From: Iris pallida
Taxonomy: Eukaryota > Streptophyta > Magnoliopsida > Asparagales > Iridaceae
Assembly (NCBI GenBank): GCA_029216955.1
Contig: JANAVB010042297.1
Span: forward strand, 39,495-103,494
Length of the DNA: 64,000 bases
Direction: 5' to 3'
A program made the translations under genes and the position numbers. Under the pieces are notes generated by a model. The model saw only the letters and a program-made list of their open reading frames with translations. It ran no database searches and had not been told where the DNA came from. This document shows, piece after piece, positions 20,881-29,527 of the stretch (within the stretch, counting starts at the first letter, position 1; every line of letters starts with the position of its first letter).

Positions 20881-22405
20881 GAGCCCCCTTACCTCCTTTG
20901 AAAAGGGTACCAACTTCTCTTCCCTCCTTCCAAACTTGGACTCTTCCTATTACGCACCTTCGGGTGCTAAGTAGAAGAAGTCTAGGGCAGCGCGGGCTCA
21001 TCGGACTCAGTCAGCTGTCCCAACCTCTGACCATCAGAGCGTCCCCTAAGCGGGCCTCTGATAGAAAGTTGTACAGAGCCGCCCGTGTCCAGCCCCCGGC
21101 GGCAAACGGACAGAGTGGTTCTCAAGAGTCTCCCAACAAAGATCGAGGGCAAGTGTTTCTCTTAGCCCCACATCAGGGAGCAAACATGATACCTACGCAC
21201 TCGTTGGTTCGGGAACCCGGGCCCACAAAGCGAGTGCACGGGCTGATCGAGACATTCCTCATGCGAGTCATGAGACGTCCTTCATGCGGCTAGGTCATGA
21301 GACTTCCTCATGCGGCTCGGTCATAGACGTCCTTCGCTTCATGCGGCTCGATCATGAACATTCCTCATGCGGCTCGGTCATGAGACGTCCTTCATGCGGC
21401 TCGGTCATGAGAACATTCTTCATGCGGCACAGAACCCAGGAAGCTTCATGCGGCTCAAAATCAGACGAGCTTCATGCGGCTCAAAAGTCACCAACATGGA
21501 CATGCGGCTCAAACACATAGGCAACTCGAGTAAACTCCATACGACCCACAGAGAGAGGCCACGTGGCCTTCAAAGCAGCTGTGCCCAACGTCTGGACGCA
21601 TTTAATGCTCTGACAGATGACAGACCTGACAGATGACAGCCCTGACATAAAGTAATCATGATGACTGACACAAAAACACTATCTTCCTAGGGAACTGGAG
21701 AATATCTTCGCAGACGTGGCACTATTCACCAAGTTTCGAGGCAAGTCTATACGGCCAGACTAGACGAGTTCATGCGGCCAGTGCAGATAAACTTCTGCGG
21801 TTCAATCATGAAGGTCCCCCATGTGGCTCGGCCATGAAAGAATCCATGCGGCCCGACCATGAAGACTCTCATACAGCTCAGCCATGAAGACCCCCATGCG
21901 GCTCGGTCATGAACATATTCATGCGGCTCGGCCATGAAAGAAATCCATGCGCCCGGCCATGAAGACTCTCATACAGCTCAGCCATGAAGACCCCCATGCG
22001 GCTCGGTCATGAACATATTCATGTGGCTCGGTCATGAAATCTTTCATGCGGCTCAGTCATGACGACCTTCATGCGGCCCAAATATGAACGCTCCTCATGC
22101 GGCTCAACAATGATGACAGGACACGTGTCCTAAAGATAATCAAATTTTGGGTCAGATCCCAATGATTTGGGACACGTGGCAAGAGAATAAATTAAATTGA
22201 TTCATTTAGATTTACAGACATCAGCAAATCATCATGATGGAGATTTATTGCAATCAACATTTATTATTGATGGGATTTGGCATAATCCACATTAATGGTC
22301 CAGATCCTTCACACTCAAGACTAATGGTCCAGATTGATCAATCACCAGGCCGCCGCCACTTTGAGAACGGGTAATCAGCCAAACCCTAATGATGCTTCCC
22401 CCTAT

Positions 22406-22413
22406 TATAAATA
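22406..22413 (+). promoter_or_regulatory. TATA box near 3' end of LTR (element 2, 5' LTR)
   Basis: TATAAATAGCAGGGTGCC is conserved in all three Tat LTRs (22406, 31129, 31921) and lies about 430 bp before the LTR end. This is the likely promoter of genomic RNA. Confidence 0.65.
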
Positions 22414-22833
22414 GCAGGGTGCCATTCCCTTGCAAAATACACAGAGTCAAAAAAAAAAGAAGAGAGAGAGAGGTCGGCAACAAAAGAATAAAAAAACTAA
22501 GAAGAGAGATCTACACAGAGAGAGCTCCCCCCTTTCTTCTTGATACTCACAGAAGAGAGAAGCCAGGAGCCACCCGAGGAGTAAGAAGAGCCTTTCTTCG
22601 TCAACGCCAAGCAGATCTTTCCCGAGCCAAGGCTGCATACTGATCATCCAAGGAGTAAGGCAGAGCGGCCGTCGCTTTCCCGAGCCTCTATCGTCACCCC
22701 CAGAATCAAAATAAACAATCGTACTTAGTCTGCTGTACCTAGGTTTTCGTCCCTAGGCTTTCTTTGTACGAGCGAGTTTGTATTGTGAGTCTAAGTTCAG
22801 TCCTCCGATAATTGTTCTGTTCTTTTACAATCA

Positions 22834-23775
22834 ATGGCAAACACGATGGCGACTCTGCTGGGGACTAACTTCTCCACGGCTGAGGAGTTGGTGACGCAAT
22901 CGGATGCAGCCAAACTTGGCTCCACACAACAGAAGATGGTCGTCCGCTTCGACCAACAGGCGTTCGAAGAGATGCTCTCTGAAGGCAACGCTGGCCCGGT
23001 CCAGAAACGCACCCGCACCACGAAGGCTCGCAAAGAGTGGAGGCCAAAGTCATTTGCTCCTCCCCAAGCCCTCGATGGGATACCCTCGGTCGCTCAAGAC
23101 GGTGAGAAAGATTCTCCTGCGGCCCCACTTCAGATCGCAGACACCTTGCTGCCCCCAAGTCCGGCAGAAGAAAACACTATGATGCTGGACTTGCAGGGGC
23201 AAAGAGGGTCTCTGCTCAACCTGAACCGCAGAAGGGTATTAGCCGCAGAAAGAAAATCCATGCGGCCACAACCGTCAACCACAAATAAAACTTATGCGGC
23301 CACTGCTGTCAGCCGCATAACTTATGCAGCTACAGTTTCCAACCGTATGGATGCGATTCATGCGGCTAGTAAAGTCAACCGCTTGCAGAAAACCCATGCG
23401 GCCACAGATGCCAACCGTATGCGGACAGCCTGCACGGCCGTGACTCCTAACCGCATAAGAACTCGTCCCACAACAGAAGACAGTCGCATGCAGATAGCCT
23501 GCACGGCACCCAACGCTAGCCGCATAGCGCCTCTACCGCGCTTCTCTCGATCAGTTTTCGACCGACTCTCATGCGGTCCTAACTCTGATCACTCGCTGGA
23601 TGAGAATCCAGACTCTGTGATACCTAATGTGGACTCTTTCTATTACGCACCCACAAGTGCTAAAAAGAAAAAGTCTAGGGCAGCGGGGACTCATCAAGTC
23701 CAGACAGCTGCCCCAACCTCTGACTATCAGGGTGTCCCGCTGAGTGTCACGCGGGCCTCTGACGGGAAGTTGTAA
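22834..23775 (+). CDS. N-terminal gag leader ORF of element 2, starting inside the LTR
   Basis: A 313-codon frame. Its ATG is the first codon of ATGGCAAACA, the last ten bases of the LTR, and the next codons read through the primer site as MATLLG. Residues about 1-130 are non-repetitive with basic patches (KRTRTTKARKEWRPK). Residues about 145-235 are built from the ATGCGGCC motif and its inverse, giving repeated THAAT/YAAT and NRM/NRI runs. The tail (YYAPTSAKKKKSRAA) is homologous to a segment in the LTR at about 20940-21130. It stops at TAA 23773-23775. The next gag frame is open from about 23787, so a frameshift probably separates them. No domain recognised. Confidence 0.6.
   Translation: MANTMATLLGTNFSTAEELVTQSDAAKLGSTQQKMVVRFDQQAFEEMLSEGNAGPVQKRTRTTKARKEWRPKSFAPPQALDGIPSVAQDGEKDSPAAPLQIADTLLPPSPAEENTMMLDLQGQRGSLLNLNRRRVLAAERKSMRPQPSTTNKTYAATAVSRITYAATVSNRMDAIHAASKVNRLQKTHAATDANRMRTACTAVTPNRIRTRPTTEDSRMQIACTAPNASRIAPLPRFSRSVFDRLSCGPNSDHSLDENPDSVIPNVDSFYYAPTSAKKKKSRAAGTHQVQTAAPTSDYQGVPLSVTRASDGKL
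22847..22864 (+). promoter_or_regulatory. Primer-binding site of element 2 (tRNA-Arg type)
   Basis: TGGCGACTCTGCTGGGGA begins three bases after the LTR. It is complementary, with one mismatch as I recall the tRNA, to the 3' end of plant tRNA-Arg(ACG). This primer type is known from Tat/Ogre-like elements. Confidence 0.6.
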
Positions 23776-23786
23776 AAACCAGTCGA

Positions 23787-25289
23787 GTCCAGCCCCCGGC
23801 GGCAAACGGACAAAGTGGTTCCTCTGACCTGCGTGAAGCTATCCTCCACAAACGCAAAGAAAGAGAAGGAGCCTCAGCGTGCAGAGAGTCCTCACAGGGA
23901 CGTCACTGCACCCAGATTATCGTCAACTGCTGTTGCAACAACACGGCAGTAACAGAAGACCGGCCATCCGTCTTCCAAAGATTACAACATCCGAGCTCGG
24001 AAGACGAAGCTCCCGTTGCCTCCTGCAATTCCGCACGGAAAGTCCCCGTGGAGGGGAGAGGGAAGAAGACAAGCATCTCCAGCCCAAAGGTGTCAACTAT
24101 TGCAGCTAAGAAGCCGTCGTCTAAAGGATTGTCCTCTACTGGAGTCTTCCAACACACCCGTTCAAAGACGAAAACTGCTACAGTAGGAAGTTCGCCATCT
24201 ACGTCATTGGGGGTCGTCGGAACTGGGGGTAGCACTCCTCCAAACCTTTACGACAACCCGACATTCCAAGAAGACAGACTGGAGGAAGCAAATCCTCCGA
24301 CGGATACAACAGATACCGACGCCCTCGAGGACGTCCTAAATGAAGCAAGTTCTGAAGCTGGGGGTACTATTCCTTCCGAGTCCGAACCTGAAGAGAACAT
24401 CCCCACATATCTCGATGATTTCTCGATGCATGAGTATGACTCGGAGGGCATGTCCGCCACCTCTCCTTCTGTCACTCCTCACGTGAGGACGGTATTCATG
24501 ACAGACAACAGCCAAGGTGGTTCCGGCGATCGCCAACGTATCGACACTTTGGAGGCCATACTGCACGCCTTGGTCAAGTCCGTAGATGAGATCAAAGCGG
24601 CACTTCCTACTCTGCAGGGAGTGACACCTGGTCAGACAAGCACGGGTCCCACGAACAACATAGATTCAAATTCAGCGGCACCAAACCCGGGCAATAATGC
24701 TCCCGAGATAACGACCCCTACCGTGACAGATGAGGCCCGAGAAGTAAGGAGAGAGGTTCAGGAGCTTCGAGCGATATTCCACGCCCGAGAAAATTCTCAA
24801 GACCTCAGAATACGGCAACCATACCCAGCTGAATGGAGGGATGTGCCCTTTCCCCCAAGATATAAGCCGTTCAATATCAACCCATATGATGGTAAGACTT
24901 CAGCAAGCCGGTACATCACTTACTTTGAGGTCACTACCGACCATCTGCCCCATGAGGACGCCATCCTCACACGGTTATTCATTGGGGCACTGGAAGGAGC
25001 CTTTGATTGGTACCGCAACCTGCCAGATAATTGCATCCACTCCTTCGCTGGCTTCAAGCGCTTGTTCTTGGAGAGGTTCTATGAGGTAGGGCAGGACGTC
25101 ACGATGTCTACCCTCATGGACGTCGTCCAAGGAGAGAAAGAGCTGACAAGGAATTACATTGAGCGGTTTCGTCAAACCGCAATGAAGTTACCATCTGGCA
25201 ACCCGGACTCTTCCTTGATTGAAATTTGCCAAAAGAGACTACTCCCAACAATTAGTCTCTGGATGGGCGAAAGTCAATTCAAGGACTGA
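23787..25289 (+). CDS. Gag (capsid region) of element 2
   Basis: The frame is open from about 23787; the first ATG-like start in it is at 24048 (GTG). A low-complexity N-terminus (residues to about 230 from 24048) is followed by a retrotransposon gag domain at residues about 265-410: RYKPFNINPYDGKTSASRYI, HLPHEDAILTRLFIGALEGA, FDWYRNLP, FKRLFLERFYEV and YIERFRQTAMKLP. It packages the RNA into virus-like particles. A TGA replaces the TGG seen at the same codon in element 1 (SQFKDW), ending the frame at 25289. The frame of the next ORF differs by one base. Confidence 0.82.
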   Translation, partial: VQPPAANGQSGSSDLREAILHKRKEREGASACRESSQGRHCTQIIVNCCCNNTAVTEDRPSVFQRLQHPSSEDEAPVASCNSARKVPVEGRGKKTSISSPKVSTIAAKKPSSKGLSSTGVFQHTRSKTKTATVGSSPSTSLGVVGTGGSTPPNLYDNPTFQEDRLEEANPPTDTTDTDALEDVLNEASSEAGGTIPSESEPEENIPTYLDDFSMHEYDSEGMSATSPSVTPHVRTVFMTDNSQGGSGDRQRIDTLEAILHALVKSVDEIKAALPTLQGVTPGQTSTGPTNNIDSNSAAPNPGNNAPEITTPTVTDEAREVRREVQELRAIFHARENSQDLRIRQPYPAEWRDVPFPPRYKPFNINPYDGKTSASRYITYFEVTTDHLPHEDAILTRLFIGALEGAFDWYRNLPDNCIHSFAGFKRLFLERFYEVGQDVTMSTLMDVVQGEKELTRNYIERFRQTAMKLPSGNPDSSLIEICQKRLLPTISLWMGESQFKD

Positions 25290-25327
25290 AAGGCCTTATC
25301 ATCAGCGCTACAAGTGCCGAGGAACGA

Positions 25328-26440
25328 TTGAAGAAAGCTCGCCAACTGGGGTTGCATATCTCAGAGGGAGAGAACAAGGGGAAGCGTCCCAACGCCAGCA
25401 ACGACAATGGGGGTAGCCCCTCCAACCGAGACAACAAAGGCAAGCAGGCCATGGTGACCGATACAGCCCAGAAGCCCGAGCAACAGCCAGCGGACAAACA
25501 ATGGCCTCAAATCACTTATTCTTTCGAAGACGGCCACGTCAAGCCTATCTTGGACATGCTTATACAAGGAGATAGAATTCAGCTTCCTCCACCAAGGCGG
25601 GAACCTCGGCCTGCTGATTTGGAAAATCTGAAGTTCTGCCATTACCACCGCTACGTCCACCATGCTACACACGACTGCTACCAACTGAAACGCTATATCC
25701 AGAACCTCATCGATTCGAACGCTCTGGCTATCGACTTCGAGGAGGTAACCGTAGCAGCCAACATGGTATCAGTACAATTCGGCAATTTTCCTCCAACAGA
25801 GACTCAAGACGGTGTCATACCCATCCCTCTGGCAACGATGGAAATCACTAATCTTCCGCCTGCCCGTGATCAAACTCCCGGCCTAGTACCCCTCACCACA
25901 TCACGAAGGGAAATCATGTGGGTCCATCCGGACCTAGTCCACGAGGTGACTCAGCCCACTTTACCTTCAAAAAATAAAAGTGGAAAGGTCAGATCATGCC
26001 GTACCGCCTCGGCAGAGGAGAAGGAAGTCTCAGCCATCACTACTCGATCTGGAGCACAAGCCCAACCAGTGGCCGAGGATCCGACTAATGATCAGCAGCC
26101 CACAAACGCTGATACTCCGGGACCGGCTCAGCCTTCGACGACCGACAAACCCAGGCCGAAAGAGACCCGTTTCGACAAATCCCTCCGAAAGGAGACACCT
26201 CAGGGGCTGGAAAGACCCTACAACTTCGACATCTTGGCTCAATTAGCCAATACACCGGCCAAATTATCTTTATATGAACTCCTGAGGCTCTCGAAGGATG
26301 TCCGCACGGCTCTAAGTGAGGCGCTCCAAAATGCCGACGCATACTTGGCTCAGGTCAACCTCACGGAAGATAATCAGCCTACAGATCTCCAAGATAGTGC
26401 GTGTACAGGTGCAATGCCCAATATCGTCTTCTCTCCGTAG
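25328..26440 (+). CDS. Gag C-terminal half (nucleocapsid-like) of element 2
   Basis: 370 codons continuing gag after a stop and one-base shift near 25289-25310. A basic spacer is followed at residues about 100-115 by FCHYHRYVHHATHDCYQLK. This is the Tat-type zinc-binding-like box that replaces a classical CCHC knuckle. A proline- and threonine-rich segment follows, then FDKSLRKETPQGLERPYNFD and LAQLANTPAKLSLYELLRLSK, which is conserved in both Tat elements. It ends at TAG where element 1 has CAG. The protease ORF follows in the same frame. Confidence 0.8.
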   Translation: MKKARQLGLHISEGENKGKRPNASNDNGGSPSNRDNKGKQAMVTDTAQKPEQQPADKQWPQITYSFEDGHVKPILDMLIQGDRIQLPPPRREPRPADLENLKFCHYHRYVHHATHDCYQLKRYIQNLIDSNALAIDFEEVTVAANMVSVQFGNFPPTETQDGVIPIPLATMEITNLPPARDQTPGLVPLTTSRREIMWVHPDLVHEVTQPTLPSKNKSGKVRSCRTASAEEKEVSAITTRSGAQAQPVAEDPTNDQQPTNADTPGPAQPSTTDKPRPKETRFDKSLRKETPQGLERPYNFDILAQLANTPAKLSLYELLRLSKDVRTALSEALQNADAYLAQVNLTEDNQPTDLQDSACTGAMPNIVFSP

Positions 26441-26443
26441 GAT

Positions 26444-26992
26444 ATGCTCATCAAAACTAACCTGCACGATCGCCCATTGTACTACACTGGATACATCGGC
26501 GACGTAAAGGTGGACCGAATGCACATTGATCCTGGGTCCTCCATAAGCATCATTCCGAAGGGTCTGCTATATCATCTTCGTATTCCAATGCATCGCCTGA
26601 CGCCTACAAGCACCGCCATTAGCGGTTTCAATTCGGGCAGGAGCTACCCAATAGGGAAGATTCGCTTGAAATGTCAGATTGGCGATCTCCAATCAGAAGT
26701 CACCTGCTACGTCATAGATGCCGACACTTCTTACAATATCCTTCTGGGGCAGCCTTGGATACACGATTACATGATCGTGCCTTCCACGCTACACCAGTGC
26801 TTCAAATATGTCGATAAGCATGGTTTCGTGAGGACGGAATTTGCTGATATCGATCCCTTCAAGGGGGTCGAATCTTATTACTCAGACTCCTGTCTGTATG
26901 AAAAATCGAAGAAGCACCTGGTCGAAGAAGATGTGCAAGCTCATACCGAAATAGCCACGGGATCAGAAGGACCCCTGACGATCCAACTCTAA
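26444..26992 (+). CDS. Aspartic protease of element 2
   Basis: 182 codons in the same frame as the preceding ORF, separated only by the TAG. The active-site loop reads IDPGSSISIIPKGLL, where the usual D-(S/T)-G is D-P-G. TSYNILLGQPWIHDYM supplies the second conserved Tat protease block. It would cut the gag polyprotein. It ends at TAA where element 1 has CAA, after which the coding spacer continues. Confidence 0.78.
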   Translation: MLIKTNLHDRPLYYTGYIGDVKVDRMHIDPGSSISIIPKGLLYHLRIPMHRLTPTSTAISGFNSGRSYPIGKIRLKCQIGDLQSEVTCYVIDADTSYNILLGQPWIHDYMIVPSTLHQCFKYVDKHGFVRTEFADIDPFKGVESYYSDSCLYEKSKKHLVEEDVQAHTEIATGSEGPLTIQL

Positions 26993-26999
26993 GCTCGCA

Positions 27000-27481
27000 A
27001 GCCGGGCAAGTCTGCACCCCTTACCGCCACTCTGCGGAAGGACACAATCAGCCTCTCAGCGCAGGAGGAGCAAATGATAATCCGGCTGCCAAGGTCCGGC
27101 CAAGTGCCGAGACCCACAACTGAGCCACTAACAATCAGGCTACCAAGAGTCAGCCAACCACAAGCAGGGAAGCTCAACCCCTCGGATAGGCCCATGACGA
27201 TACGCCTCCCCAAGAAGGGTCGTCACCCTGATGCGAGGTCTGACACTGCGAGCGAACCAGCCACTCCTCGCCCCACATCGAGTACCAAACTGGGGGTCGC
27301 TAGTCTGCCAACAACTCCACGCTCAGCTCCATCAACTGAACCGCTGACGATCAAATTGCCCAAATCATCCTCTCAGTCTGCATTTACACAGGGGGTGGCT
27401 GAAGAAGAGTTGGAGCTGGCCAAGTATGTGGCTACTCACACTGAGACTTGCTCATGTTGCCCATCAACGGCAACTTCCTGA
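27000..27481 (+). CDS. Protease-RT spacer fused to integrase tail by pol deletion
   Basis: This carries four IRLP(K/R) or IKLPK motifs at about 27075-27365, as in element 1, and extends to VATHTE near 27445. It then jumps to CTTGCTCATGTTGCCCATCA, the DNA encoding the last integrase residues in element 1 (14488 onwards), out of the integrase frame. About 4 kb of pol is thereby lost. Confidence 0.75.
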
Positions 27482-27519
27482 AGATGTATTACGTCCGAAA
27501 CGACATCCAAAAAAAAAAA

Positions 27520-27760
27520 ATTCAGATTATTGAGTCACGTACCCGCTGGTACCGCTGAACTCACACTCACCATTCTCCAAATTCCCGAGTCACGTACCCG
27601 CTGGTACCGCTGAACTCACACTCACCATTCTCCAGATTCCCGAGTCAGGCACTCTCTCGTGCCACTGAACTCACATTCACAACATTCCAAATTATTGAGT
27701 CATGTACCCGCTGGTGCCTCTGAACTCACATTCCGGTCACTCTTTCAGATAGTAAGTCAT
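27520..27760 (+). repeat. Tandem repeats of about 60 bp (element 2)
   Basis: Four units containing GAGTCACGTACCCGCTGGTA and CGCTGAACTCACA, homologous to 14549-14870. Confidence 0.85.
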
Positions 27761-27789
27761 GTATGATCATACCTCTGAACTTTCTTCCT

Positions 27790-29460
27790 GGAAGAGATCT
27801 CCCTCATGATCCACTACCCGTACTTCCAGTACACAAAAAGGGTAAGCGATCCACAAATTCCCAAAACGGCCATGTCCTCATTACCTCTGAGTCGTTTTCA
27901 CTTCCACCAAAAACAAACCGCCCTCTCGCATAGAACTTCCACGTTCTCCTACCTCGGAGTCGTTCTATGTATCCCCTCTTCATTGAGCCCACTCCTGCCA
28001 TGTCCTCATTACCTCTGAGTGGGAAGGCTCCGTAGAAGAAACCTTCATACTTGCCATGTCCTCATTACCTCTGAGTAAGTATGTCGATTCTCTTTCAACC
28101 TATTATCTGTACCCATGACCGGAGTACGACAAGGATAATAGGTCCACAAATGTCCTCTGTTGACCACAAATATCCCCCATGGAGTCCTCTCCTGCCATGT
28201 CCTCTTTACCTCTGAGTAAGAAGATTCCACGGTAAAACCTTCGTACTTGCCATGTCCTCATTACCTCTGAGTAAGTATGTTGGTTTCTCTTTCATCCTAT
28301 TATCCGTATCCTGAACCAGGTTATGCCGAGGATAATAGGCCCACAAATATCCTCCGCTGAGTCCACTCCTGCCATGTCCTCATTACCTCTGAGCAGGAAG
28401 ATTCCACGGTAAAACCCTCATACTTGCCATGTCCTTATTACCTCTGAGTAAGTATGTTGGTTCCCTTTCATCCTATTATCCGTATCCTAAGCCAGGGTAT
28501 GCCAAGGATAATAGGCCCATAAATGTCCTCTGTTGACCACAAATGTCCTCTGATGTCCACAAATGTCCTCAGTCGACCACAGATGCTGTACTGGGTCTCC
28601 AGTACACGCCCATCCCTTCCCTATCATGCCTAGGAGCCCAGTTGCTCCCTGGCATTCTCTCGAATACCAAAAACTTCTATAGCTGTCTTATCACGAAGTT
28701 GTTCTAGGTATTCCTCTCCAAAACTTGTTACTCGTACCTAAAACCAAGGTACGCCCAGGGTAACAGGTCCACAAATAATCCCCCAGCAGGTCCAATTCCA
28801 CAAACACCACAAGTACAAGAAAGAGAAATGAGTTGAAACATGCTCATTTATTCAAAATTCAAAGTACTACATCATCTGGGATCACACCCCATAGAAAAAC
28901 AGTGAAAGAAAATAGAAAACTGTTCACTGCTCTATGGCATTCTTTTCCCGATACCAAGAACCTCCATATCCGCCTTACCGCGGAGTTGTCCTAGGTATCC
29001 CTATCAAACTTATTATCCGTACCTAAAACCAAGGTATGCCAAGGATAATAGGCCCACAAATGTCCTCTGCTGACCACAAATCCGTACTAGGTCCCTTAGT
29101 ACATCCACATCTTTCCTCATCATCACATGCTTTCGGAGCCCAGCTGTTCCATAGCATTCTTTCATCCAATGCATAGAACTTCCACGTTGATAGCACCTCT
29201 GAGTTGTTCTATGTATCCTCATTTGAGTTCACTCCTACCATGTCCATATCACCTCTGAGTAGGAAAGCTCTACCATCAACCTTATATTTACCACGTCCAT
29301 ACCACCTCTGAGTAAATATGATATTTCCCTCTCTCAACTTATTATCCGTACCTAAAACCAAGGTACGCCAAGGATGATAAGTCCACATAAAATCCCCAGC
29401 GGAAGTACCCAAACCTATCACATCCATGCTACCTCTGATTGGATTGCTACACCTAAACAA
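27790..29460 (+). repeat. Hairpin-rich 3' region of element 2
   Basis: No gene. TGTCCTCATTACCTCTGAGT recurs with CTTGCCATG spacers. Stem-loops with 9-10 bp arms CCTATTATCC/GGATAATAGG lie at 28099/28133 (one mismatch), 28296/28330, 28472/28506, about 29010/29043 and, more weakly, about 28720 and 29338. The region around 28800-28920 aligns with 15660-15830 of element 1. The antisense gene that follows there is deleted here. Confidence 0.75.
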
Positions 29461-29513
29461 ATCTACTTTCCATGCTTCTTATTCAAAGTGTTCCAAATTT
29501 ACAATTTGGAAAC

Positions 29514-29527
29514 TTTGAAGGAGGTCA
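29514..29527 (+). promoter_or_regulatory. Polypurine tract of element 2
   Basis: TTTGAAGGAGGTCA abuts the TG of the 3' LTR. Confidence 0.75.

Larger units (their letters stand above)
20802..22843 (+). repeat. 5' LTR of element 2
   Basis: TGTAGAAGCATGG...ATGGCAAACA, 2,042 bp. Left part: an snRNA-type promoter-like module (20830-20880), a GCACC-TTCG-GGTGC hairpin (20954-20967) and a gag-like segment. Middle: at least 17 exact ATGCGGC motifs between 21281 and 22100. Right part: TATA box at 22406 and a leader ending in the ATG used by the first ORF. Confidence 0.92.

Noticed and set aside
20830..21200. A true snRNA or 7SL-like gene in the LTR
   Set aside because: The promoter motif fits, but the downstream sequence matches gag leader DNA and no Sm site or known snRNA sequence was seen.
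22447..22647. Minus-strand ORFs in the LTR leader
   Set aside because: Produced by GA-rich leader DNA; conserved only as LTR sequence.
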